Of a DNA stretch of 64,000 bases, positions 24,054 to 34,135 are shown in pieces. Under the pieces are notes generated by a model, which was not told the DNA's origin, did not search any database, and was given only the letters and a program-made list of their open reading frames with translations. Position 1 is the stretch's first letter. Every line of letters begins with the position of its first letter. The stretch comes from Rikenellaceae bacterium. Lineage in GTDB: Bacteria > Bacteroidota > Bacteroidia > Bacteroidales > Rikenellaceae. Made by a program: the position numbers and the translations under genes. The stretch lies in assembly GCA_017463585.1 (NCBI GenBank), contig JAFTOX010000028.1, positions 1 through 64,000 on the forward strand. Reading direction: 5' to 3'.

Positions 24054-26549
24054 TTATTGTCTAAATGTTACGATGGTGATACCCGCGCCACCGCGATCGG
24101 CGTGCTCATCGGCAGCCGTAGCCACATCGGGCACCGTGCGCAGGTAGCGACGTATCTCCTCTTTGAGCGCACCCGTACCCTTGCCGTGCAGAATCGAAAC
24201 GCTACCTATGCCGACCATAATCGCGTCATCGATAAACGATTGCACCGCCTCCAATGCGTCCACGGCACGCATTCCGCGCACGTCGATATTGTCTTTGAAG
24301 TTGAGTTTGCGTTGCGAGACATCGACCGAAACCACCGTTCGAGCCGTTGTCGGTCGTGTCTGACGTTTGTACTCGGCATTTGAAACGGCCTCCAAGCGAT
24401 CCACCGCAACGGTCGTCAGGATATGTCCGAAGGCAACCGTCGCCTTCTTACCCTTGACCTCCTGCACCTCACCGACACCGTCCTGCTCCTTAATGCGCAC
24501 TTTGGTACCCACCTCGATTACACGCGGTATCTGCTTTTCGACAACCTCCGCGCTCTCGCTCTTGCCGCCTGCTGCCTTACGCTCCTCACGACGCTGACGA
24601 CGACGCTCGATGCGCTCCATCTCACGATCGACACGTGCCGAACGCTCAGCCTCAGCGGCCTCGTCGCGTGCCGTTCGCTCACGCACGTCGTCCAACTCCT
24701 TGCGAGCCAAACGCGTCAGCTCCTTCTCGGCCTGCGATTCGCGAATGGTACGTATCGTGTTCTCAATCTGGCGATTAGCGTCGGCAATCAATCGTTGTGC
24801 CTCCTCCTTTGCCTCGCGGATAATCTGCTGACGCTCGGCCTTAATGCGCGAAAGTTGCTCGGCATACGAGGTTTCGAGCTCCTCGACTTTGCGGTCGGCA
24901 ATACGGATACGATCGCGTTTCTGCTCCCAATAGCGACGGTCGCGCGCAATCTCGCGCAACTGACGCTCGATATTGATATGGTCGCTACCGGCCTTCTCGC
25001 TTGCTGTGCGAATAATCTGCTCGGGCAGACCGATCTTGCGAGCGATCTCGACCGCAAACGAACTACCCGGTTTGCCCATTTCGAGGCGGAACAGCGGGCG
25101 GATATTTTGCACGTCGAACATCATTGCGCCATTCTCGACGCCCTCGTGATTCGACGCAAAGTATTTGATATTAGAGTAGTGCGTTGTGATTACGCCATAC
25201 GTACCACGCTCGACCAGCTGTTCGAGAATCGCTTCGGCAATCGCACCGCCCATAATCGGCTCGGTACCCGTACCGAACTCGTCGATCAGCACCAACGTAC
25301 GCGATGACGCGCCACTGAGCATATTCTTCATATTCATCAAGTGCGATGAGTAGGTACTCAGATCGTTGTCGATCGACTGCTCGTCGCCTATGTCGATGAA
25401 AATCGACTCGAAGAGTGGCAGCTCCGAGTTCTCGCCACACGGAATCGGGAAACCGCATTGGAACATATATTGCAGCAGTCCGACGGTCTTCAAGCAGACC
25501 GACTTGCCGCCCGCATTTGGACCCGAGATGACCAAAATTCGTTTCTCGCCATTGAGCACCATATTGAGCGGAACGACGCTCTTCTTCTCCTTAGCCAACG
25601 CAATGGCGAGCAGGGGGTGGCGTGCCGTGCGTAGCTCCATACGACCGTCGAGCGAAACGATCGGGCGCACGCAACCATTCTCGGCAGCAAAACGACCCTT
25701 CGCACGCAACATATCGATCGTAGCCAAGTAGTCGGCCGAGGCCTCGATGGTGTCGATTTCGGGGCGGATACGGTCGGTCAATTCGCTGAGGATACGGACT
25801 ATCTCGCGGCGCTCGGCATACTCCAACTCTCGCAACTCGTTGTTCAATTCGACCACCTCGACAGGCTCGATAAATACGGTTTTACCCGTTGCCGATTCGC
25901 CCTGCACAAAACCATTCAGTTTGCGCTTGTTGCCCGCCGAAACTGGAATCACAGCACGACCGTCGCGGATTGATAGGGTAGCGTCGGCCTCGACGATGCC
26001 CGCGCTCTTGGCTGCCTGCAAGACCTGCTGCAAACGTTTCGACGCTTGACCCTCGCGTTCGCGTATCGCACGTCGAATACGGTACAGCTCGTCCGAAGCA
26101 CTATCGCGCATCTGCCCAAAACGATCGATCAACGAATCGATGTGATTGGCAATGGCTTCGAGCGAAATGACATCTTCGGTCAGTCGGTGCAGTGTGGGAT
26201 AGACTGCTCTCTCGCGCGAGCGAATGAAACGGCTGATCGCATCGACCTGACGCAACGCACGCGCCAGCAGTACGGCCTCTTCCAGATCGAGGAACGTACC
26301 CTCGACACGCACCTTTGCGATCAATGCCGTGAGGTCGCAGAACTCATCGTTGGGAAATTCGTGCTCCATCTGAATGATCGTGCGCATCTCGTCAGCCGAG
26401 GCGATACGATTCTCGACCACCTCACGACGCGACGAGAAATGGTGTTCGTCGAGTTTGGCGCGGGCAGCCTCGGTGTTGCAACGCTCGGCAATCAATGCAC
26501 GTATGCGGTCGAAACCTATTTTAGACTCAAAATTTGCGGGATAGATCAT
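24054..26549 (-). CDS. mutS2: MutS2 family endonuclease
   Basis: 831 residues. MutS core and lever helices come first, then the ATPase domain with Walker A GPNAGGKSVCLKT (about residue 340), LVLIDEFGTGTEP (Walker B) and TTHYSN. A long Arg/Glu-rich coiled coil spans about 510-650. A C-terminal Smr nuclease domain has NIDVRGM and HGKGTGALKEEI. MutS2 lacks mismatch recognition; known roles are suppression of recombination and splitting of collided ribosomes. It heads the unit with murF-alr and the RsmI-like gene. Confidence 0.94.
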   Translation of the reverse strand: MIYPANFESKIGFDRIRALIAERCNTEAARAKLDEHHFSSRREVVENRIASADEMRTIIQMEHEFPNDEFCDLTALIAKVRVEGTFLDLEEAVLLARALRQVDAISRFIRSRERAVYPTLHRLTEDVISLEAIANHIDSLIDRFGQMRDSASDELYRIRRAIREREGQASKRLQQVLQAAKSAGIVEADATLSIRDGRAVIPVSAGNKRKLNGFVQGESATGKTVFIEPVEVVELNNELRELEYAERREIVRILSELTDRIRPEIDTIEASADYLATIDMLRAKGRFAAENGCVRPIVSLDGRMELRTARHPLLAIALAKEKKSVVPLNMVLNGEKRILVISGPNAGGKSVCLKTVGLLQYMFQCGFPIPCGENSELPLFESIFIDIGDEQSIDNDLSTYSSHLMNMKNMLSGASSRTLVLIDEFGTGTEPIMGGAIAEAILEQLVERGTYGVITTHYSNIKYFASNHEGVENGAMMFDVQNIRPLFRLEMGKPGSSFAVEIARKIGLPEQIIRTASEKAGSDHINIERQLREIARDRRYWEQKRDRIRIADRKVEELETSYAEQLSRIKAERQQIIREAKEEAQRLIADANRQIENTIRTIRESQAEKELTRLARKELDDVRERTARDEAAEAERSARVDREMERIERRRQRREERKAAGGKSESAEVVEKQIPRVIEVGTKVRIKEQDGVGEVQEVKGKKATVAFGHILTTVAVDRLEAVSNAEYKRQTRPTTARTVVSVDVSQRKLNFKDNIDVRGMRAVDALEAVQSFIDDAIMVGIGSVSILHGKGTGALKEEIRRYLRTVPDVATAADEHADRGGAGITIVTFRQ

Positions 26550-26554
26550 AATCA

Positions 26555-26607
26555 GATATAAAACGATGAGCCGTCTAACGCCACTGCTCGCGGGTTAGAC
26601 CGACTCA
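26555..26607 (-). terminator. Terminator behind mlaD
   Basis: Minus strand: GAG and GTCTAAC arms (26604-26606 and 26594-26600 on the plus strand, pairing with 26573-26579 and 26568-26570) followed by TTTTATAT. It separates the amidase-mlaD unit from mutS2. Confidence 0.6.
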
Positions 26608-26621
26608 TTCGGTTTGGGTTG

Positions 26622-27626
26622 TTACTCGGCAGCCTCTTGTGCCTTCTCTGCAGCCTTTGCAGCCTTTTTCTCAGCACGTGCAGCCTGACGCTCAGCCTTC
26701 TTGTCGGGGCCGAACACCGAGAAGTGAACGTAACGAGCGGGATTCTCCTTCAAGTCAGCCAACAGCGTCGAGAGGTTGCTGGTTGCTTTGGTCAGGTTGT
26801 CGTAGAGCTCCTTGTCGTTCATCAACTCGCCAATCGAACCCTCACCCGCATTGATCGTAGCGAGCATACGGCTCAGATTGTCGGCCGTCGAGGTGAAGGC
26901 CTTCACGAGCGAATCAATCTTGGCCTGCTCCAACTGCTCAGCCACAGCGTCAACGTTGCCGATGATTCGGTCAAAACGCTCGGTGTTCTGGTCGAGCATC
27001 TCGGCCAAACCGTTGAGCGAGGTCACTATACCTTCGATATTCTTGCGCTCGGTTTTGAGCACACCGTCGAGCGACGAGCTGATCGAGTTGAGATTCGACA
27101 TCGTGCCACTCAGATTGTCGGTATTCTGCTCGACGAGCGTGTTGATGTTCTCCAAAGTCTTGGCAAGGTTGTCAGCCACAACTGCGATTTTGCCTTTCAG
27201 ATCGCCCAGCTCCGAGCCGATCGACGCCATCATATCGTCGCCCGCTGCGGCGATGATCTTGTCGCCACGTTGGAGCACTTCTGTTGCGCTGCCCAATTCG
27301 AGCATAATAGCCTTGCCGCCCATCAGACCGTCGTTGTAGATCACTGCGCGAGTATCTTTGGGCAGACGATATTGGCGTTTAACCGAGATAGCCACCTCGA
27401 CGTCGTTACTCTTCGACGGGTCGAAGGTAATGCTCTCGACCGTGCCGACCTTCACGCCGTGAATAGTCACGGGTGCAGCCGTTTGCAGACCGCTGACGTT
27501 CTCATACGATGCATAATAGGTGATGTTGCGGCTGAGAATATCGATGCCGCTCAGGAATCGAATGCCTGCCCACAACGCGAGCAACATTACGATTGCAAAA
27601 ATTCCAATTTTAACTTCTCTTTTCAT
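26622..27626 (-). CDS. mlaD: MCE-domain lipid transport protein, MlaD-like
   Basis: 334 residues. One N-terminal membrane anchor (about 7-25), a single MCE domain (about 35-115, with GLQTAAPVTIHGVKVGTVES and KDTRAVIYNDGLMGGKAI), then a long amphipathic helical region and a Lys/Ala-rich tail. MCE proteins form periplasmic rings that carry phospholipids between membranes with an MlaEF ABC transporter. The matching mlaE and mlaF genes lie 10 kb away at 36910-38405. It follows the amidase gene after only 5 bases, linking it to envelope maintenance. Confidence 0.88.
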   Translation of the reverse strand: MKREVKIGIFAIVMLLALWAGIRFLSGIDILSRNITYYASYENVSGLQTAAPVTIHGVKVGTVESITFDPSKSNDVEVAISVKRQYRLPKDTRAVIYNDGLMGGKAIMLELGSATEVLQRGDKIIAAAGDDMMASIGSELGDLKGKIAVVADNLAKTLENINTLVEQNTDNLSGTMSNLNSISSSLDGVLKTERKNIEGIVTSLNGLAEMLDQNTERFDRIIGNVDAVAEQLEQAKIDSLVKAFTSTADNLSRMLATINAGEGSIGELMNDKELYDNLTKATSNLSTLLADLKENPARYVHFSVFGPDKKAERQAARAEKKAAKAAEKAQEAAE

Positions 27627-27631
27627 ATTCT

Positions 27632-28912
27632 TTATTTTTTATCTTTTTTCAACTTTTCAGCCACAACGGTTTGCGATACCAATTTATTGCCATCGAACCC
27701 CACAACATAGGCACTTTTGAACACTCTACGCACCTCTTCGAGCGTTTTGTCGGCCTCCTCTTTCGATGAGAAGATACCCGTGCAATATTTGTAGCAGAAC
27801 GTGCCACCTGTCACGAACTCACGCACACGACCGCGATAGCTCTTGAACTCCGAGCTGTTCGAGGCAATGCGGGTCTTGCTTGCGCACAACTGAATCGTGT
27901 AGCCGAAGTCGCTCTGTGCAGGCTTCGCTTGCTCCTTCTTTGCGTCAGCGGGCGCGGGCTTAACGTCCTCTTTCTTAATCTCTTCTTTCTTGGGCTCCTC
28001 CTTTTTGATCTCCTCTTTCTTCGGCACCTCCTTCTTTACCTCGGCGGGTGCAGGCTCTTGCTTTGGCTCCTCCTTTTTCGGCTCAGCCTTAGACTCCTCG
28101 ACGGGTTGCGGCTCATTTCCAAAGTAGATCTTGTAGTACTCGGCAAAACCGTCGTAGATAGCCTTTGCAATCTTCTGCTGACCCTCGTCCGTAGCCATAA
28201 TCTGCAAGTCGTGCTTGTTCGACATAAAGCCGATCTCGGTCAGCACACCCGGCATCTGCGTGTAGCACAGCACCCACAATGGCTGCCCATAGACCAACGA
28301 GCGACGGTTGCCGTGTCCGACAGCATTCTTATGATACTTCTGCAAAAGATTTGCGAAGGTGTTACTGTTCTGCAACAGAGTGAATTGCACCGTTTGAATA
28401 TAGGCACGTACGGCAGCTGCGGTTGCAGCGTCCGACATATCGACCAGATCGTCACGATAGGCGTCCTCGATCACGTCGGCATTCTGCTGAATGCGCTTGG
28501 GACTGCTCTCGCCCATAATGAGCGTTACGGCTCCCGATGCCGATGTTGCCTTTGCGGCGTTGCAGTGGATCGAAAGGAACAAACTTGCGTCGGCCTTGTT
28601 TGCGATGTCGACACGTGCTTGCAGATCGCGCGTTTTGTTAGTGCTCCAATGCTTATCCGAAGCGCGGGTGTAGATCACATTCACTTGGGGCATATTCTTC
28701 TCGATCATACGTCCCACTTTGAGTGCCACGCTGAGGGCGATGTCGCACTCGCGGTACTGCTTGCCATTGAGCACGCCGACCGCACCGGGGTCGTATCCAC
28801 CGTGTCCGGGGTCGATAACGATGGTCATCGGCTGATTATTTTGTGCGAAAGTGCAGGGCACACACAACAAAGCGGCGGCCAAAATCGTTAAAAAGAGTGT
28901 CGCGCGACGCAT
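27632..28912 (-). CDS. N-acetylmuramoyl-L-alanine amidase with SPOR-like tail
   Basis: 426 residues. A signal peptide (about 1-23) is followed by an Amidase_3 domain (about 30-250) with all zinc and catalytic positions: DPGHGGYDPG, the Glu in YRECDIA, SIHCNA, and the Glu in VLTEIGFMSN. It cleaves the lactyl-peptide bond of peptidoglycan, usually during division. A Lys/Glu/Pro-repetitive linker (about 262-335, many KKEE and EEPK units) leads to a C-terminal SPOR-like domain (about 340-410) that would bind denuded glycan at the septum. It is cotranscribed with mlaD. Confidence 0.92.
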   Translation of the reverse strand: MRRATLFLTILAAALLCVPCTFAQNNQPMTIVIDPGHGGYDPGAVGVLNGKQYRECDIALSVALKVGRMIEKNMPQVNVIYTRASDKHWSTNKTRDLQARVDIANKADASLFLSIHCNAAKATSASGAVTLIMGESSPKRIQQNADVIEDAYRDDLVDMSDAATAAAVRAYIQTVQFTLLQNSNTFANLLQKYHKNAVGHGNRRSLVYGQPLWVLCYTQMPGVLTEIGFMSNKHDLQIMATDEGQQKIAKAIYDGFAEYYKIYFGNEPQPVEESKAEPKKEEPKQEPAPAEVKKEVPKKEEIKKEEPKKEEIKKEDVKPAPADAKKEQAKPAQSDFGYTIQLCASKTRIASNSSEFKSYRGRVREFVTGGTFCYKYCTGIFSSKEEADKTLEEVRRVFKSAYVVGFDGNKLVSQTVVAEKLKKDKK

Positions 28913-28953
28913 TATTATCGGTTTATATAATTAGGTAACTCAAATAATTTAGT

Positions 28954-28961
28954 TATATTTG
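28954..28961 (+). promoter_or_regulatory. Probable -7 box of the lptD-like gene
   Basis: TATATTTG, 47 bases before the GTG at 29008. A TTA rather than TTG stands near -33. Confidence 0.5.
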
Positions 28962-29007
28962 CAGGTTAAAACGCGCGTAACGCGTCGCACGCGAGGGCGT
29001 TGCGAAG

Positions 29008-31911
29008 GTGTTACGGAGCGTTTTTGCCGGCTTTGCCGGCAAAGTTACAAAAAAATATCGAATTTTGAGCAAAAGAACGATAAAATATCTCTCGATTGTT
29101 GCATTTGTGTCGGTCGTAACGCAGATGGTCTTCGGCGTAACGTCGCCCAATGGGGCGTTGTTGGCTGCGGCACGTCGTGCGGTGGCAGCCGATACGACCG
29201 TGCAGACGCCCGAACAACCGACCCCGCAGACGGTCGATAGCCACGATGTGCGTCGCCGTGCAACGTTGCAAACATCAGAAGATCAAGAGGAAATGTCGCC
29301 CGAACTTATGCGTGGTGACTATACTTCGCGTATCGACTCGTCGGAGCTTGCGCCCGAGTGGATTCACGGCGAAGATGCTCCCTATACGGTCGATACCGTT
29401 CCGACCCAGCCGAAGGCGGCACACAAGGGCTCGGCACTCGAAGCACCGATCACGGGTAAAAATAAGGACTCTTTGGTGTTTAATGTGCGCGATAAGATGG
29501 TTTACATCTACCGCGAGGGCGACGTCAAGTATCAGTCGATGAATATGAAGGCCGATTTTATGGCCATCAATATGGATACTCGCCAGATTCGCGCCTATGG
29601 TATCAACGACACGGTCGATAACGAGCCGACGGTCACTCGTCCCCAATTCACCGAGGGCGGCAAGACATTCACGATGGATACGATCGACTACAATATGGAG
29701 TCGGGCAAGGCTAAAATTAAGGGTATCGCAACGCAGGAGGGCGAGGGTTATCTGGTTGGTAAAGATGTGAAGAAGATGGCCGACAACACCATTCACATCG
29801 CCGATGGTATGTTCACCACTTGCGAACACACCGATCACCCGCACTTCGGTCTGGTTATGAGCAAGGCTAAGCTGATTCCCGGCAAGAAGGCGATCATCGG
29901 TCCGTCGTATATCGTGATGGAGGACGTGCCCATCTACTTCCTCGGTCTGCCCGAGGGTTTCTTCCCGCTGAACCAAGGTCCCAAGTCGGGTTTCATTATG
30001 CCCACCTATGGTGAGGAGTATGTCAAGGGTTTCTACCTGCGTGATTTCGGCTACTACTTTACGTTCAACGACTATATCGACCTCACGCTCAAAGGCGGTA
30101 TCTATACGCTCGGTTCGTGGGAGGCGTCGGCTTCGTCGCGCTACATCAAGCGATATAAGTTCTCGGGTAACCTTGCAGCCAACTACTCGAAGGTGCGCTT
30201 TGGCGAGAAGGGTGCTGCCGATTACACTAATCAGGGCAACTTCCGCATTCAGTGGACCCACCAGCAGGATCCCAAGTTCCGTCCGGGTTCGACCTTCTCG
30301 GCAAGTGTGAACTTCTCGACGAGTGGCTACTCGAAGTATTCGGCAACATCGCTCAACGATATTCTTGCAACGCAGACCAACTCGTCGATTGCCTACTCGA
30401 AGTCGTGGGCGGGCACACCGTTCTCGATGTCGGCCAATTTGGCCGTGTCGCAGAACTCGCAGAGCAAGGCAATCTCGGTGACCCTGCCGACGGTTGTTGT
30501 CAATATGTCGCGTATCTACCCCTTCAAGCGCAAGGAGGTGATGGGTAAGGAGCGCTGGTACGAGAAGATTTCGATGTCGTACACGGGTAAACTGACCAAC
30601 TCGGTGCAGACCACCGAGAAGGAGATCTTCACGATGCAGACCATCGATAAGATGCGCCACGGTATCGAGCACTCGATTCCCGTTTCGACTTCGCTGACGC
30701 TGTTCAACTATCTGAATATCAGTCCTTCGGCTAACTATACCGAGAAGTGGTATTTCAAGAAGCAGGATCGTGTGTGGAATCCTGAGACGCAGACGGTCGA
30801 CTACCTCGAACCCGAGTATGGTTTCTATCGTCTGTATAACTACAACTTTGCGGTTTCGGCGTCGACCAAGCTCTATGGTATGTTCCGTTTCAAGAATCCG
30901 AAGGCAAAGATCAAGGCTATTCGCCACGTGATAACGCCCTCGATCGGTTTCTCGTATGCACCCGATTTCTCGAAACAGAAGTATGGATATTACAAGGCGG
31001 TGCAGAGCGATACGACGGGTCGCATTCAGATCTACTCGCCTTTCGAGGGTAATGCCTACGGTGTTCCCTCGTCGGGACGTTCGGCAGCGATCAACTTCTC
31101 GCTCAAACAGAACCTCGAAATGAAGGTTGCCAGCGACCGCGATACAACGGGTACACGTATCATTAAGTTGATCGACGATTTGACTCTTTCGGGCTCGTAC
31201 AACTTCTTGGCTGACTCGATGAATCTGTCGAATATCAACGTGAGCTTCCGCACGACCATCACGCAGAACTTCGGTATCCAGCTCTCGGCTATGATCGACC
31301 CCTATCAGGTTACGCCCGAAGGTCGCCGTATCAATAAGTTCGCAGTGGCTAAGGGTAAGCTGGGACGAATCATCAGCACAGGTTGGTCGTTCGGTTACTC
31401 GTTCCAATCGAAGAATAAGGGATCGAGTGGAGTGAAGCAGAACGATATCACCTCGCAGCCGATCGACCCTGCCTATGCCAATCCGTTCTCCGATCCGTAT
31501 GGCACGATGGACCCGATGATGCGACGAATGTATATGGCCAATAGTTACTACGATTTCGCGCTACCGTGGAATTTCAGTTTCAACTATACGATCAGCTACG
31601 GTACATCACTGATCAATAACGGCACGACGGGTATCAAACGCAATATTACACAGACGCTTGGTTTCAACGGTAGCTTGAACCTGACGCCCAAGTGGGGTGT
31701 TACGTTCCAAGGTGGTTTCGATCTTATGACGGGTAAGCTGACCACCTCGTCAATCTCGATTTCGCGCGATTTGCACTGTTGGCAGATGGGCTTTTCGTGG
31801 ATTCCGTTCGGCTATCACAAGTCGTGGAGTTTCCACATTGGAGTCAAGTCGGCGATGTTGCAGGACTTGAAGTACGACAAGAGCCAGTCGATGTATGACA
31901 ATTTGTATTAA
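29008..31911 (+). CDS. lptD: LptD-like LPS-assembly outer membrane protein
   Basis: 967 residues from the GTG at 29008. A TTG at 29065 would give a cleaner signal peptide (SKRTIKYLSIVAFVSVV) and is an equal candidate; no ATG is available. An OstA/LptD N-terminal beta-jelly region (about 150-300) includes TFTMDTIDYNMESGKAKIKG and a short cysteine-containing stretch FTTCEHTDHPHFG. The large C-terminal barrel follows with LPEGFFPLNQGPKSGF and many alternating strands. LptD with LptE inserts LPS into the outer leaflet. The Bacteroidetes form is longer and divergent. An M3 peptidase follows after 38 bases. Confidence 0.83.
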   Translation: MLRSVFAGFAGKVTKKYRILSKRTIKYLSIVAFVSVVTQMVFGVTSPNGALLAAARRAVAADTTVQTPEQPTPQTVDSHDVRRRATLQTSEDQEEMSPELMRGDYTSRIDSSELAPEWIHGEDAPYTVDTVPTQPKAAHKGSALEAPITGKNKDSLVFNVRDKMVYIYREGDVKYQSMNMKADFMAINMDTRQIRAYGINDTVDNEPTVTRPQFTEGGKTFTMDTIDYNMESGKAKIKGIATQEGEGYLVGKDVKKMADNTIHIADGMFTTCEHTDHPHFGLVMSKAKLIPGKKAIIGPSYIVMEDVPIYFLGLPEGFFPLNQGPKSGFIMPTYGEEYVKGFYLRDFGYYFTFNDYIDLTLKGGIYTLGSWEASASSRYIKRYKFSGNLAANYSKVRFGEKGAADYTNQGNFRIQWTHQQDPKFRPGSTFSASVNFSTSGYSKYSATSLNDILATQTNSSIAYSKSWAGTPFSMSANLAVSQNSQSKAISVTLPTVVVNMSRIYPFKRKEVMGKERWYEKISMSYTGKLTNSVQTTEKEIFTMQTIDKMRHGIEHSIPVSTSLTLFNYLNISPSANYTEKWYFKKQDRVWNPETQTVDYLEPEYGFYRLYNYNFAVSASTKLYGMFRFKNPKAKIKAIRHVITPSIGFSYAPDFSKQKYGYYKAVQSDTTGRIQIYSPFEGNAYGVPSSGRSAAINFSLKQNLEMKVASDRDTTGTRIIKLIDDLTLSGSYNFLADSMNLSNINVSFRTTITQNFGIQLSAMIDPYQVTPEGRRINKFAVAKGKLGRIISTGWSFGYSFQSKNKGSSGVKQNDITSQPIDPAYANPFSDPYGTMDPMMRRMYMANSYYDFALPWNFSFNYTISYGTSLINNGTTGIKRNITQTLGFNGSLNLTPKWGVTFQGGFDLMTGKLTTSSISISRDLHCWQMGFSWIPFGYHKSWSFHIGVKSAMLQDLKYDKSQSMYDNLY

Positions 31912-31949
31912 CACGAAAACTTAAACAAATAGAAACACTCAAAAACACT

Positions 31950-34046
31950 ATGAAAAAACAAATTCTGATTGCTGCTATGGCACTTACAACTCTTGCGGCT
32001 TGTCAGGGTGAGGGCACCAATCCGCTGTTGGCTGATTGGAATACTCCCTACCAGACGCCGCCTTTCAACGAGATCAAGGTTGAACACTACGCACCCGCAT
32101 TCGACGCGGCTATTGCTGAGGCTCGTGCCGAGATCGACGCTATCGTAGCCGATACGGCTGCTCCCACGTTCGCAAATACGATCGAGGCTTTGGAGCGCGC
32201 AGGCGACAAACTGACTCGCATTGAGTATATTTTCTTCAATATCTTGGAGGCCGACGCTGACGAGCAGATGCAGCAGGTGTCGATGGAGGTGCAGCCCAAG
32301 CTGACCGAGTACTCGAACGATGTATCGCTCAATCCCGAGTTGTTTGCTCGCGTGAAGGCTGTATATGATCAGCGCGAGTCGCTCGATCTGTCGCTCGAAG
32401 AGGCTAAGTTGCTCGAAAAGACCTATAAGAGCTTCGCACGTAGTGGTGCAGCGCTGGACGACGAGAAGAAGGCAGAGTATCGTGAGATCTCGGCTGAGTT
32501 GTCGCAGCTGACCTTGCAGTTTGGTCAGAATGTGCTGGCTGCAACCAACGCTTATACGCTGAATATCACCGACTCGACCGTTGTAGCCGAGTTGCCCGAT
32601 TTCGTTAAGGAGGGTCTGGCTGCTGACGCTAAGGCTCGTGGCGAGCAGGGTTGGACTGTAACGTTGCAGGCTCCGAGCTATGGTCCGTTTATGACCTACT
32701 CGTCGAACCGTGAGTTGAAGGAGCAGTTGTGGCGTGCATATAACTCGCGTGCTATGGCCGATGGCGCAAACGACAACCGCGAGATCGTTAAGCGTATCGC
32801 CGAGTTGCGCTTGAAGATGGCTAACCTGCTGGGTTACGCTACCTATGCTGACTATGTTTTGGAGGAGCGTATGGCCGAGAGCGCTGAGAATGTAAATAAC
32901 TTCTTGAAGGGTCTGCTGGACGCTACGAAGAAGTATGCCGATAAGGACTATGCAACTATCAACGCATACGCTAAGTCGCTTGGCTTGGAGGGCGAGGTAA
33001 TGCCTTGGGATTTCAGCTATTACAGCGAGAAGTACAAGAATGAGAAGTATGCTCTGAGCGACGAGATGGTTAAGCCCTACTTGAAGCTCGACAACGTGAA
33101 GAAGGGTGTATTTATGTTGGCTACCAAACTCTACGGTTTGGAGTTCAAGGAGAACACCGAGATCGCGGTTTATCACCCCGAGGTAACCGCTTACGAGGTT
33201 TATGATGCTACGGGTAAGATGATGGCAATTCTCTACCTCGATTTCTTCCCCCGCGAGACCAAGCGTGGTGGTGCGTGGATGACCGAGTTCCGTCCCGCGA
33301 GCTTCGACGCCGAGGGCAACGAGATCCGTCCTCTGATTTCGCTGGTAATGAACTTCACTAAGCCGACCGAGAGCACGCCGTCGCTGCTGACCTTCGACGA
33401 ATTTACCACCTTCCTGCACGAGTTCGGCCACGCGCTGCACGGTATGTTGGGCGAGGGTAAGTATGCGTCGCTGACCGGTACGAGCGTCTATCGTGATTTC
33501 GTTGAGCTGCCTTCGCAGTTGTTGGAGAATTGGGCTACCGAGAAGGAGTACCTCGACCTGTGGGCAGTACATTACGAGACGGGCGAGCAGATGCCTGCCG
33601 AGTTGATCTCGAAGATTGTTGATGCCAAGAACTACTTGGCTGCTTATTCGAACGTTCGTCAGCTCTCGTTCGGTATGACCGATATGGCTTGGCATAGCCT
33701 GACGGAGCCTTATACGGGTGATGTTGAGGCATTCGAGAAGGCTTCGATGAAGCCTACGCAGGTTGTTCCCGAGGTTGAGGGTACGGGTATGGCTACCTCG
33801 TTCTCACACATCTTCTCGGGCGGTTATGCTGCCGGTTACTATGGTTACAAGTGGGCTGAGGTGTTGGACGCTGACGCATTCTCGTTGTTCAAGGAGAAGG
33901 GTATCTTCAATACCGAGGTTTCGACTTCGTTCCGCGAGAACGTACTCTCGAAGGGTGGCACCGAGCACCCGATGGAGCTCTACGTTCGCTTCCGTGGTCA
34001 TAAGCCCGACCAGAAGGCTCTGATCGAGCGTATGGGTTTGGAGTAA
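31950..34046 (+). CDS. M3 family peptidase lipoprotein (Dcp/oligopeptidase A type)
   Basis: 698 residues. A lipoprotein signal ends in LAAC (Cys about residue 19), so it should be membrane-anchored and exported. The thimet-oligopeptidase fold carries HEFGHALHGML (zinc HExxH, about residue 490) and a downstream Glu. YKWAEVLDADAF and FRENVLSKGGTEHPMELY near the end are typical of dipeptidyl carboxypeptidase and OpdA. It degrades short peptides. Codon use is strongly biased, suggesting high expression. A good terminator follows. Confidence 0.93.
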   Translation: MKKQILIAAMALTTLAACQGEGTNPLLADWNTPYQTPPFNEIKVEHYAPAFDAAIAEARAEIDAIVADTAAPTFANTIEALERAGDKLTRIEYIFFNILEADADEQMQQVSMEVQPKLTEYSNDVSLNPELFARVKAVYDQRESLDLSLEEAKLLEKTYKSFARSGAALDDEKKAEYREISAELSQLTLQFGQNVLAATNAYTLNITDSTVVAELPDFVKEGLAADAKARGEQGWTVTLQAPSYGPFMTYSSNRELKEQLWRAYNSRAMADGANDNREIVKRIAELRLKMANLLGYATYADYVLEERMAESAENVNNFLKGLLDATKKYADKDYATINAYAKSLGLEGEVMPWDFSYYSEKYKNEKYALSDEMVKPYLKLDNVKKGVFMLATKLYGLEFKENTEIAVYHPEVTAYEVYDATGKMMAILYLDFFPRETKRGGAWMTEFRPASFDAEGNEIRPLISLVMNFTKPTESTPSLLTFDEFTTFLHEFGHALHGMLGEGKYASLTGTSVYRDFVELPSQLLENWATEKEYLDLWAVHYETGEQMPAELISKIVDAKNYLAAYSNVRQLSFGMTDMAWHSLTEPYTGDVEAFEKASMKPTQVVPEVEGTGMATSFSHIFSGGYAAGYYGYKWAEVLDADAFSLFKEKGIFNTEVSTSFRENVLSKGGTEHPMELYVRFRGHKPDQKALIERMGLE

Positions 34047-34074
34047 GCATTCGTCAATGAATAATTAACCGAAT

Positions 34075-34115
34075 CAAAGGCTCGCTGCCCCTGCGTGGGT
34101 AGTGGGCCTTTGTTG
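34075..34115 (+). terminator. Intrinsic terminator behind the M3 peptidase
   Basis: A 16-bp stem (34075-34090 with 34097-34112, including three G-T pairs) with a CTGCGT loop, followed by TTGT. Confidence 0.6.
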
Positions 34116-34135
34116 TCAGAAGTAGATTTAAGATT

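Noticed and set aside
29275..31407. A 710-codon minus-strand frame opposite lptD
   Set aside because: Antisense shadow of a gene with clear LptD features; low-complexity His/Arg/Leu-rich translation without a domain.
31908..33695. A 595-codon minus-strand frame opposite the M3 peptidase
   Set aside because: Antisense shadow caused by biased codons; the sense strand has a lipobox and HExxH.
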